Source: Pseudonocardia lacus | GTDB taxonomy: Bacteria > Actinomycetota > Actinomycetes > Mycobacteriales > Pseudonocardiaceae | Direction of reading: 5' to 3' | Assembly (NCBI RefSeq): GCF_018531445.1 | Contig: NZ_JAHDTH010000022.1 | Span: 1 to 50,144 of the forward strand | DNA: 50,144 nt | Part shown: positions 25,844 through 33,708 of the stretch, piece by piece | How the letters are laid out: each line of letters opens with the position of its first letter | Position numbering within the stretch: the stretch's first letter is position 1 | Notes under the pieces: generated by a model | The model's input: only the letters and a program-made list of their open reading frames with translations | Told to the model about the DNA's origin: nothing | The model's database searches: none | Position numbers and translations under genes: made by a program

Positions 25844-27330
25844 ACGGTGGCGGTGCTGCTCCCCGCCCCGCGCCGGCGCAGGTTCGCGAAGACCCCGAGC
25901 TCGTCGGCGAACCAGCGGCGCAGGAGCAGGACGACGCCGGCCGCCGCGACCGCGCCGGCGAGGCCGGTGAGCGCCAGGGTGAGCGCCGCGCTGCCGAGCG
26001 GCCGGACGAGCGCGACGACGCCGCCGCACACCAGCAGCACGACCACCGCCGACGGGATGTGCTTGAGGTACATGCGCAGGACCGTCCCGACCAGGCCCTC
26101 CGCGACGCGGCCGGAGAAGCGCAGCATCACCAGGAAGTGCAGGACGATCGCCACGGAGGCGCCCACGGCGACCCCGGTGACGCCCCACCGCGCCCCGATC
26201 GCGCAGCCGACGACCACCTCGGCCGCGTACATCCACTGCCGCCAGGCGCCCCGGTAGACGGCACCGGTCGCCCTGGTGAGCGAGCCGCTGATCTTGTAGG
26301 AGGCGCGCGGCAGCAGGACGACCGCGAAGACCTGCAGCGGCACCACCGCCGCCGACCAACCGTCGCCCAGCAGGACGGTGACGACCTCGGGCGCCAGCAC
26401 GCAGAGCAGCACGCTGGCCGGCACGGTGACCAGCGCGACCAGCGACGCCGCCCGCACGTAGGCGGTGCGCAGGCGGGCGCCGTCGTCGCGGACCTTCGAC
26501 ATCGCCGGGAACAGCGCCTTGTCGACCGCGCTGCCGATCACGTTCGCGGGCTGCGACAGCAGGCCGTAGGCCCGGTTGTAGACGCCGAGCGGCGCCGGGC
26601 CGAGCACGGTGGCGACGATGAAGTTGTCGGAGTTGAGCGCGAACCAGTTGCCGACCTGGGAGAGCGAGTAGCCCGAGCCGAACCCCACGAGCGCCCGGAC
26701 GCTGCGCCAGGTGGCGGCGGGTCCGGCCGGGCGGACCGGCGGCCGGGCGAGCCAGAGGTAGCCGGTCGCGGTGACCAGCGCCGCGGCGATCTGCCCCCAG
26801 ACGATCGAGACGGCGCCGTGTCCCTGCGCGGCGAGCAGGACGCTCACCCCGATGGTGGCCGGGCCGAACGCGAGTACGTCCACCACCGCCATCTCGCGGA
26901 ACCGCAGGTGCCGCTGCAGCAGCCCCAGCGGCACCGCGGCGATGCCCTGCAGCAGCAGCGCCGCGGTCAGCAGCCGCAGCAGGACCGAGTCGGGCGGCAG
27001 GCCGACGAGCGCGTTGAGCGCGGGCGCCGCGAGGTGCAGACCCAGGCCGAGCAGCAGGGACAGCGCGACCGAGAAGGCGAACGCCGCGGAGACCTCCTGG
27101 TCGGTCAGGGTGCGCCGCTGCACCAGCGCCGGGCCCACCCCCAGCTGGCTGACCAGCTGGGTGAGCCCCGCGACGAGCGTCGCCGCCGCGGCGGCGCCGA
27201 ACTCTCCCGGCGTGAGTAGGCGCGCGAGCAGCACCATCGACACGATCTGCAGCACGGCCTGGCTCACCGTTCCGGTGAAGGCCCAGGCGAATCCGCGGAT
27301 GGTGCGGGCGGTGAGCGATCCGCCCGCCAT
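25834..27330 (-). CDS. Wzx-type oligosaccharide flippase (MOP superfamily)
   Basis: A 498-residue protein with about 12-14 membrane helices and the polysaccharide biosynthesis (MATE-like) pattern: LTARTIRGFAWAFTGTVSQA at the N-terminus, SLLARLLTPGEFG (the family's 'LTPEEFG'-type loop between helices 1 and 2), and FGSGYSLSQVGNWFALNSDNFIVATVLG with a GVYNRAYGL motif near residue 250. It is expected to flip lipid-linked repeat units across the inner membrane. ATG 27330 overlaps the upstream stop by one base (TGATG), so it is translationally coupled to the kinase-like gene. Confidence 0.9.
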   Translation of the reverse strand: MAGGSLTARTIRGFAWAFTGTVSQAVLQIVSMVLLARLLTPGEFGAAAAATLVAGLTQLVSQLGVGPALVQRRTLTDQEVSAAFAFSVALSLLLGLGLHLAAPALNALVGLPPDSVLLRLLTAALLLQGIAAVPLGLLQRHLRFREMAVVDVLAFGPATIGVSVLLAAQGHGAVSIVWGQIAAALVTATGYLWLARPPVRPAGPAATWRSVRALVGFGSGYSLSQVGNWFALNSDNFIVATVLGPAPLGVYNRAYGLLSQPANVIGSAVDKALFPAMSKVRDDGARLRTAYVRAASLVALVTVPASVLLCVLAPEVVTVLLGDGWSAAVVPLQVFAVVLLPRASYKISGSLTRATGAVYRGAWRQWMYAAEVVVGCAIGARWGVTGVAVGASVAIVLHFLVMLRFSGRVAEGLVGTVLRMYLKHIPSAVVVLLVCGGVVALVRPLGSAALTLALTGLAGAVAAAGVVLLLRRWFADELGVFANLRRRGAGSSTATVPA

Positions 27331-29318
27331 CAGGCCCGCCCGCGGCGGCGGGCCGCCACGAACCGCACCCCGGCCCGCCGGAACCTGCGCAGCGTCGGGT
27401 TCGTCGTCATCCGCCTGCGCGCGATCCGGACCGGCCGCGCCCCCAGCAACCAGCCGGCCCAGGCGAGCTGGGTCACGGCCCGGCGGACGGCGTCCACGGG
27501 GCGCGGCGGGCCCAGCAGCGCCTCGACGGGCAGCCCGGTGACGGCGGGGTGGAACGCCGGGTTGCCCACGCCGTCACCGACGAGGAGGACCTGGTCGGGC
27601 TGGTCGTAGCGGTCCGCCAGCTCGGCCGGGATGCCCCGGAAGGTGTAGGACGCCTCGACCGGCCGGCCCGGCTCGCGGTCGTCCTGCAGGAACTCGAGGT
27701 CGAGGACCCGCAGCCCGGCCCACGGGTCGGTCACCAGGTTCTGCGGCGCGAGGTCGAGGACGAACATCCCCCGCTCGTGCAGGTCGGCCGCGAACCGGGC
27801 CAGCGCGCGGGCGGGGCCGGGTCGCAGCTGCGAGGTCCCGCGCGTGAGCGGCAGCGAGCGCTGCACGTGGCTGCGGTCGTCGCGGTACATCGGCGTCAGG
27901 ACCCAGTTCGGGCCGTGGTCGAGCAGTTCGGGGACGAGCGGCAGGTCGCCCAGCTCGGTGCGGGCCCGCAGCTCGCGCTCGTGGTAGCGGGCCGCGCCCG
28001 GCCGGAACACCTTGCACACGCTCTCGCCGTGCACCGGGTGGTCGACGGCGTACACGCGAGCCCGCCGGGACAGCCCGCCCGGCGCGAGCGGGCGCAGCAC
28101 CGGGAACGGCACGGCGCACGCGTCGAGCAGGTCGCGCACCTTCTTCTCCAGGCGGTCGCTGAACTCCGCGCCACCCAGCACCGCCAGGTAGTCGACCGCC
28201 TGCGCGGGGTTGTCCGAGGAGTGCAGCGGGTTGTACCTGCGCTCCTCCCCGACGGTGGCCAGCAGGTGCGTGCGGACGTCGGCCTTTGCCGCCGGGATGC
28301 GCTGGTTGGCCCCCCACCACGGGTCGCCGGGGCGCAGCCGGGGGGCCACGTCGTAGGCGATGACGAACGCGGCGGGCGCGCCGCCGCTGAGGGGGAACGG
28401 ACCGCGCTCCCAGTTGCCGCCGCGCAGCCCGCGGCCGGCGAGGTCGCGCTGCTCGGGGTCGAGCACGACGGTGTCGAGGACCTCGAAGCCCTGGCGGTCG
28501 AGCTGCTCGACGATCTCGGCGGTGCGGTCCGCGGCGCGATCGCGCACCACGAACACCGCCAGGCCGCTCCACACCTCGTCGATCTCGGGCGGTGCCGAGA
28601 AGAACCGGTCGCGGATCCACGGGTTGCCCGGGCGGAGCCGTTCGAGGGCGTCCAGCGGCGGGCGCAGGCCGTGCTCGTGGAGGTGCTCGTCCAGCGAGGC
28701 CAGGTCGGGCGCCACGTCGAGGCCGAGGTCGGCGGCGAGACCGGCGAGGACGGCGGCGTAGTCGTGGTCGGAGAGCGCCGGGTCGCCGGGCGCGCCGGGC
28801 TCGGCGGCCAGGCCCGAGGCGTACCCCTTGTGGTAGACGGCGTGGTAGGCCAGCGAGCGGAAGTGGTGCAGCGGATCGGGCACCCGGTGGCCGCCCGGCC
28901 GCGGCACCGCCGTGGCCAGCAGCTCCCGGGCGAACGACGGCGGGTAGTACGGGATCTCCCGGAAGTCCGAGCCGGGCAGCCCGCTGACCGAGTACACGTC
29001 GAACTTCTGGCTGGACAGGCCCGCCGGCTGGTCGACGAGCAGGGTGTGGACGAACGGGAGGTCCTCGTCGGCGACGAGGATGTCCACGTCCTCGTCGGGC
29101 TCCACCGCGGGCAGGCCGTCGAACCAGCGCAGAACGGCGTGCTCGACGTCGTTCGCCGCGAGCCGCGCGAAGAAATCGTCGAGACCCACTCCGCGCACGA
29201 GGTACCGGCGCGCTGTGCCGGATCCGATCAACCGGTGTCGGACCCGGGTCCTGATCTCCTTTGCCCGGGCCGCCCCGGTGGTCACCCGACTGAGCAACTC
29301 ACGATTCTTCTCTACCAT
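27330..29318 (-). CDS. Three-part protein: nucleotidyltransferase-like, NDP-kinase-like and kinase-like regions
   Basis: A 662-residue protein. The N-terminal part has an acidic pair in EPDEDVDILVADEDL (Asp77 and Asp79), as in nucleotidyltransferase-fold domains. A middle part (about residues 250-385) resembles nucleoside diphosphate kinase: GLAVFVVRDRAADRTAEIVE as first strand, and NPLHSSDNPAQAVDYL at about 362-377, which matches the NDPK 'NIIHGSDS' active-site segment including its phosphoacceptor His. The C-terminal part has DLAPQNL (about 522) and VLDLEF (about 542), the catalytic and metal loops of the BUD32/Kdo-kinase-like fold. Substrate unknown; being translationally coupled to the flippase (TGATG) it may modify a glycan or carrier. 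Whether all domains are active is not known. Confidence 0.65.
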   Translation of the reverse strand: MVEKNRELLSRVTTGAARAKEIRTRVRHRLIGSGTARRYLVRGVGLDDFFARLAANDVEHAVLRWFDGLPAVEPDEDVDILVADEDLPFVHTLLVDQPAGLSSQKFDVYSVSGLPGSDFREIPYYPPSFARELLATAVPRPGGHRVPDPLHHFRSLAYHAVYHKGYASGLAAEPGAPGDPALSDHDYAAVLAGLAADLGLDVAPDLASLDEHLHEHGLRPPLDALERLRPGNPWIRDRFFSAPPEIDEVWSGLAVFVVRDRAADRTAEIVEQLDRQGFEVLDTVVLDPEQRDLAGRGLRGGNWERGPFPLSGGAPAAFVIAYDVAPRLRPGDPWWGANQRIPAAKADVRTHLLATVGEERRYNPLHSSDNPAQAVDYLAVLGGAEFSDRLEKKVRDLLDACAVPFPVLRPLAPGGLSRRARVYAVDHPVHGESVCKVFRPGAARYHERELRARTELGDLPLVPELLDHGPNWVLTPMYRDDRSHVQRSLPLTRGTSQLRPGPARALARFAADLHERGMFVLDLAPQNLVTDPWAGLRVLDLEFLQDDREPGRPVEASYTFRGIPAELADRYDQPDQVLLVGDGVGNPAFHPAVTGLPVEALLGPPRPVDAVRRAVTQLAWAGWLLGARPVRIARRRMTTNPTLRRFRRAGVRFVAARRRGRA

Positions 29319-29349
29319 CTTACGCCATCCGGTCTAATAGCCTGGGCAT

Positions 29350-29396
29350 ACAGCTGAGCCCACGGTAAAGGGTTCGTTACGGTTGCCCGCAGCTGT
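29350..29396. promoter_or_regulatory. Nested dyad in divergent promoter region
   Basis: ACAGCTG (29350-29356) and CAGCTGT (29390-29396) form an inverted repeat, with GTAA (29365-29368) and TTAC (29377-29380) nested at nearly the same centre. It lies between the divergent kinase-like gene (start 29318) and the LuxR-type regulator gene (start 29465), so it is a candidate operator for one or both. Confidence 0.4.
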
Positions 29397-29464
29397 AATT
29401 CTCGTGAACTGGGGGCGAACATATCGGTGAGCGAGCGTACGTCCCTCCAGAAGGGCTCCACACC

Positions 29465-30136
29465 ATGCAGCGGGTTTCGACCCATCTCCGCGTCGTGCTG
29501 TTCGGCCCCGACAACCTGACCGTCACCGCCGCGCTGGCCGCGCTGCAGGCGAGGGGATTGGCCGCCGAGCGACTGGTCGCCACCGACCGCGAGCCTGCCC
29601 ACCGGCAGTTGGCCGGACCGCCCGGCGTGCTCGTCGTCGACCTCGACGCGCCGGGCGCGGTCGGCGTCGTCCGGTCGGTCGCGGCCGCCGGCTGGACCGT
29701 GGTCCTGCTCGGCGGCGACGCCCAGCACGCTCGGATCGCTGTCGCCGTCGCCGCGGGCGCCGTCGCCCACGTCCCAAAGAGTGCACCCTTTACCCGGCTC
29801 CTCGAGGTGATCGAGGACGGCCGACCGATGCCGGCCGACGAGCGTGCGCGGTGGCTCGACCTGTACCGCAGCACCCAGGCGACCGTGGCCTACCAGGTGC
29901 AGCGGCTCGCCCAGCTCAGCTCGCGCGAGCGCGAGGTGCTGCAGCACCTGGTCGAGGGGCGCCGGGCCGCGGACATCTGCGCCGCGCTCTTCCTGTCGAT
30001 CACCACGGTGCGCACGCACATCCGGTCGATCCTGGTCAAGCTGGAGGTCAACTCCCAGACCCAGGCCGTGGAGCTCTACCGGGAGGTCGCCCGGTCGTGG
30101 CCGCCGCGCCAGCGGGGTCCGAAGAGGTACGCGTAG
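29465..30136 (+). CDS. LuxR-type regulator with degenerate receiver-like domain (EPS regulator 1)
   Basis: A 223-residue protein. The N-terminal half has an alpha/beta pattern like a receiver (RVVLFGPDNLTVTAALAALQA, VLVVDLDAPGAV, VVLLGGD) but lacks the paired acidic residues at the N-terminus, so classic phosphorylation is doubtful. The C-terminal half is a LuxR helix-turn-helix (SSREREVLQHLVEGRRAADI, then SITTVRTHIRSILVKLEVNS, residues about 140-205). It is clearly paralogous to the protein at 46872-47510 (shared ITTVRTHIRSIL and KLEVNS). It sits inside the EPS locus and is the best candidate, with its paralogue, to bind the 18-bp inverted repeats. It ends 34 bp before the convergent sugar-transferase gene. 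Confidence 0.85.
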   Translation: MQRVSTHLRVVLFGPDNLTVTAALAALQARGLAAERLVATDREPAHRQLAGPPGVLVVDLDAPGAVGVVRSVAAAGWTVVLLGGDAQHARIAVAVAAGAVAHVPKSAPFTRLLEVIEDGRPMPADERARWLDLYRSTQATVAYQVQRLAQLSSREREVLQHLVEGRRAADICAALFLSITTVRTHIRSILVKLEVNSQTQAVELYREVARSWPPRQRGPKRYA

Positions 30137-30170
30137 CCGGTGGCCGGGGCCGCCCGCCGCCCGCGCCGGC

Positions 30171-31709
30171 TCAGTACGCACCGCGGCCGCGGAGCACGGC
30201 GCCGGCCGTCTTCCACAGGATCGAGGCGTCCAGCGCCAGGGTCCAGTTCTCGACGTAGCGCAGGTCGAGCCGCACCGACTCCTCCCACGAGAGGTCGCTT
30301 CGGCCGCTGACCTGCCACAACCCCGTCATCCCCGGACGCACCAGCAGGCGCCGGCGCGCGTCCGGCCCGTACGTCGCGACCTCGGCCGGCAGCGGTGGGC
30401 GGGGGCCGACCAGCGACATCGACCCGCAGAGGACGTTGAACAGCTGCGGCAACTCGTCGATCGAGTACTTGCGCAGCACCCGGCCCACCCGGGTGATCCG
30501 CGGGTCGTGGCGCATCTTGAACAGCGGCCCGGCGGCCTCGTTGCTGCCCGCCAGCGCGGCGACGTGCTTGTCCGCGCCGACCGCCATCGAGCGGAACTTG
30601 ACCATCCTGAACGTGCGCCCGTTCTCACCCACGCGCGTCTGCCGGTAGAACACCGGGCCGCCGTCCAGGCGCACGGCCACGGCCACCGCCACGATGACCG
30701 GCGCGGCCAGCAGCAGGATGACGAACGCGCCCGCCCGGTCGACGACGTTCTTGAGCAGCCGCGCCACCCCGGTGAACCGCGGCATGCTGAGCAGCAGCAT
30801 CGGCAGCCCGTCGACCGGGGCGATGTGCAGGCGCGGCCCGGCGATCTCCATCAGCCCCGGGTCCACCGCGAGCTCGACCGACGGAGCCGTCTCCAGCTGC
30901 CACGCGAGCTGCTGCAGGCGGCCCGGCCCCCATCCGGGTGCCGGCGCGACGGCGACGATGCGGTGCTGGCCGCGCCGCGCGACCCCGGCGACGGCGTCCA
31001 GGTCACCGAGGACCGGCACCCCCTCGATCGATGTCCCGGCGCCGCCGGTGCCCGACGGCACGCAGGCACCGGTGATGCGCCAGCCGAAGTGGGGGTCGCG
31101 CTGCGTGCGGCGCACCAGGTCGGCGACCGACGGCTCGCTGCCCACGGCGAGCACCGGGACCAGGCAGCGGCCCCGCACCCGGCGGCTGTGCAGCAGCTTG
31201 CGCAGCCCGTAGCGGGCGGGCAGGCACAGCGCCGCGAATCCCGGCACCACCCCGAACACCCACGGTCGGGCGGAGTCGATCTGCAGGGCGAACGCGCCCA
31301 GCCCGAGCACCCCGGCCGAACCGATCAAGGCCCGATAGAGGCGCCTGAATTCGTACGTGCCGGTCCCGAGCACACGCGCGTCCCACACCCGGGCGAACAG
31401 CAGGCCGAGCACGACGGCGAGCGCGGTGGCCGCGCCGGCCATCACGGAGGCGCGCGCCGCGGCCTCCGACTCCTGCGCGGCGGAGGGCCCCAGCGCGATC
31501 CCGGCGGTCACGCAGAGGATCAACAGGGTGAGGTCGGAGGTCGCGACCGCGACCCGGTAGAGCGCCTCCCAGCCGGAGACCGGGCGCTCGGTGGCGTACG
31601 CCACCGAGGGGGTGGCACCGCCGGCTCCGCCGTCCGCCGCGGCGAGCGGGACGGGACCGGCGAGGACTCCGGCCGGTTCGGGACGGCCGAGATCGTGCCT
31701 AGTGGGCAT
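30171..31709 (-). CDS. Polyprenyl glycosylphosphotransferase (priming sugar transferase)
   Basis: A 512-residue WbaP/CpsE/WcaJ-type protein: N-terminal membrane helices (about residues 55-190), a Rossmann-like CoA-binding segment (LVPVLAVGS...VPVLGDLDAVAGVAR), and a C-terminal bacterial sugar transferase domain from about residue 325 (RAGAFVILLLAAPVIVAVAV, GGPVFYRQTRVGENG, FRMVKFRSM, KYSIDELPQLFNVLCG, SLVGPRPPLP, RPGMTGLWQVSGRS). It transfers the first sugar phosphate to undecaprenyl phosphate. Its start is divergent from the chain-length gene, with four candidate operators between them. Confidence 0.93.
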   Translation of the reverse strand: MPTRHDLGRPEPAGVLAGPVPLAAADGGAGGATPSVAYATERPVSGWEALYRVAVATSDLTLLILCVTAGIALGPSAAQESEAAARASVMAGAATALAVVLGLLFARVWDARVLGTGTYEFRRLYRALIGSAGVLGLGAFALQIDSARPWVFGVVPGFAALCLPARYGLRKLLHSRRVRGRCLVPVLAVGSEPSVADLVRRTQRDPHFGWRITGACVPSGTGGAGTSIEGVPVLGDLDAVAGVARRGQHRIVAVAPAPGWGPGRLQQLAWQLETAPSVELAVDPGLMEIAGPRLHIAPVDGLPMLLLSMPRFTGVARLLKNVVDRAGAFVILLLAAPVIVAVAVAVRLDGGPVFYRQTRVGENGRTFRMVKFRSMAVGADKHVAALAGSNEAAGPLFKMRHDPRITRVGRVLRKYSIDELPQLFNVLCGSMSLVGPRPPLPAEVATYGPDARRRLLVRPGMTGLWQVSGRSDLSWEESVRLDLRYVENWTLALDASILWKTAGAVLRGRGAY

Positions 31710-32137
31710 GCGGGCTCCTGCATTCAGGACCGGAGGGTGTGGCGGCGAATCGCATTCGCCGGGACGACCGCGTCGTCGTGCAGGGGCCGAATCGAGACCT
31801 CGCCTCGACCCGTTACGGGCATGGCCCCGTGGCGGCCCGAAGTCATCAGCGGTGACGAGTCGGGAACCGACCCGGGCCAGGGATGCTTAATCTCATCAAC
31901 CCTGACGAGACGATTTCATCAGTGCTGATGAGACGGCGAATCCCCAGCTCCGGCGGGAGAAACTCATCAACGGTGACGAGTCGACCGGGAGCGGGCTAAC
32001 AGGGGACCATCCGGCGCTGAGTCATGGATGCGCGACGGACGGCCTGTCGCGGATCGACGTGAGGCGGAAGACGTGGGAGCACAGCGAGTGGGCGGGACCT
32101 CCGGTCACGCGGGGCACGGGCGGGCCGGGGCCGCCGG
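31710..32137. other. Intergenic EPS control region
   Basis: This 428-bp divergent gap is the least GC-rich intergenic region in the window and contains four copies of an 18-bp inverted repeat, listed separately. It must hold the promoters for the priming transferase (leftward) and the chain-length/tyrosine-kinase gene (rightward). I see no coding sequence in it. Confidence 0.6.
31842..31980. promoter_or_regulatory. Four 18-bp inverted-repeat operators
   Basis: GTCATCAGCGGTGACGAG at 31842-31859, CTCATCAACCCTGACGAG at 31892-31909, TTCATCAGTGCTGATGAG at 31915-31932, and CTCATCAACGGTGACGAG at 31963-31980 share the form TCATCA-N4-TGA(C/T)GA, a dyad with arms TCATCA/TGATGA. Repeat starts are 50, 23 and 48 bp apart. 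The same element occurs again at 46124-46141 upstream of the LCP gene. They are most likely binding sites of a dimeric regulator of EPS genes. Confidence 0.8.
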
Positions 32138-33631
32138 ATGACGCTGCCCGACTACCTCCGGGTCCTGCGCGACCGTTGGCTGGTCGTCCTCGCGCTGGTG
32201 GTCGTGGGCGGGCTCGCCGCGGGCGCGAGCTGGCATTTGCGCCCGCCGGAGTACACCGCCACCGTGACGATGTACGTCTCCGCGCAGACCACCGACACGG
32301 CCAGCGCCGCGTACCAGGGCGCTCAACTGTCCGAGCAACGCGTCACCTCCTACATCGAGGTCATCAACAGTGACCTGCTGCGCGAGGACGTGGTGCGGGC
32401 GCTGCGCAGCGACGACCTCGGTCGGATCTCGGCCGAGAGCGCGCCGGACTCGGTGCTCATCCGGGTGTCGGTCACGCACCCCTCGCCCGAGCGGGCGGCC
32501 GCCGTCGCCAACGCCGTGGGCACGGTCGTCCCGCGGTTGGTCGACGACCTGGAGCGGCCGGCGAGCACCGACGCGATCGCTCCGGTGTCGGTGCGCACGG
32601 TGAAGCCGGCGGCCGTGCCGGTGGCGCCCTCCTCCATCGGCCTGCCGGTGACGCTGGCCGTCGGGCTGCTCGGCGGGCTCGCGCTCGGCATCGGCGCCGC
32701 GCTGGCCCGCAACGCGCTGGACCGCTCGGTCACCGACCTCGACCAGCTGCGGCTGCTGACGGGGGCACCGAACCTCGGGACCATCGCCTACGACGGCGGC
32801 GTCCCGAAGCGTCCGCTCACCGTCCACGAGGACGAGCAGTCCCCGCGCCGGGAGGCGTTCCGAACCCTGCGGACCAACCTGCGGTTCGTCGACGTCGACA
32901 ACCCGCGCAGCGTCATCGTCGTCACCAGCGCCGTGGCCGGCGAGGGCAAGACCACGACCACGGCGAACCTGGGGATCGCGCTGGCCTCGGCCGGCCACCG
33001 GGTCGTGCTGGTCGAGGCCGACCTGCGCAGGCCGAAGCTCTCCGAGACGCTCGGGCTCGACAACGCGGTCGGGGTCACCAGCGTGCTGTCCGGCGACCTG
33101 CGCGTCGACCAGGTCATCCAGCACGGACCCGGCGGGATCCACCTGCTCTCCAGTGGGCCGCTGCCGCCCAACCCGAGCGAGATCCTGGCCTCCCAGCAGA
33201 TGGCTGCGCTGATCGCGGAGCTGCGCGAGCGCTACGACACGGTGCTCATCGACACCCCGCCGGTGCTCCCGGTGACCGACGCCGCCGCGGTCGCCTCCGC
33301 CACCGACGGCGCGATCCTGGTCTGCCGCCACCGGTCGACCACCTCCGACCAGGTGACCTCGGCCCGGGCGGCACTGCGTTCCGCCTCCGCCGCCCTGCTG
33401 GGCACCGTGTTCACGATGGCTCCGCGCAGCGGACCCCTGGCCTACCAGCAGTACCGCGGCTACGCGCGCACCGACCAGGAGCGGGCGGCCGCGTCGGCCC
33501 GCAGGCCCGCGCCCGGCGGCGTCCCGCGCGTCTCGCTCCCGGTCCCGGCCGCCGCGCTCGACGACGAGCAGGTCGGCGGATCCCGCAACAACGGGGCGCC
33601 GTGGCCCCAGCCCACCCCCCGCCCGCGCTGA
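32138..33631 (+). CDS. Chain-length determinant / tyrosine autokinase fusion (Wzc-like)
   Basis: A 497-residue protein. The first 210 residues are a Wzz-like region (YLRVLRDRWLVVLALVVVGG, a short periplasmic part, then a second helix IGLPVTLAVGLLGGLALG). The bacterial tyrosine kinase domain follows: Walker A VAGEGKTTTT with Lys271, Walker A' LVEADLRRPKL, Walker B VLIDTPP (Asp372), and a short tail with Tyr436, Tyr439 and Tyr442 (AYQQYRGYA), likely autophosphorylation sites. It sets chain length and coordinates polymerisation with the Wzy-like protein; the phosphatase at 46200 would reverse it. ATG 32138 is the first in-frame start; ribosome site weak. Confidence 0.9.
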   Translation: MTLPDYLRVLRDRWLVVLALVVVGGLAAGASWHLRPPEYTATVTMYVSAQTTDTASAAYQGAQLSEQRVTSYIEVINSDLLREDVVRALRSDDLGRISAESAPDSVLIRVSVTHPSPERAAAVANAVGTVVPRLVDDLERPASTDAIAPVSVRTVKPAAVPVAPSSIGLPVTLAVGLLGGLALGIGAALARNALDRSVTDLDQLRLLTGAPNLGTIAYDGGVPKRPLTVHEDEQSPRREAFRTLRTNLRFVDVDNPRSVIVVTSAVAGEGKTTTTANLGIALASAGHRVVLVEADLRRPKLSETLGLDNAVGVTSVLSGDLRVDQVIQHGPGGIHLLSSGPLPPNPSEILASQQMAALIAELRERYDTVLIDTPPVLPVTDAAAVASATDGAILVCRHRSTTSDQVTSARAALRSASAALLGTVFTMAPRSGPLAYQQYRGYARTDQERAAASARRPAPGGVPRVSLPVPAAALDDEQVGGSRNNGAPWPQPTPRPR

Positions 33632-33708
33632 CGCCGGCGGACACCCACCCGGGCGACGACCACCCGGGTGCCCCGCCCTGCCCGCGAACAGCCAGCCCTG
33701 GAGAACGC

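Noticed and set aside
30135..30171. AGCCGG/CCGGCT repeat between the first EPS regulator and the sugar transferase ends, as terminator
   Set aside because: Only six-base arms with a 25-base loop; too weak to claim.
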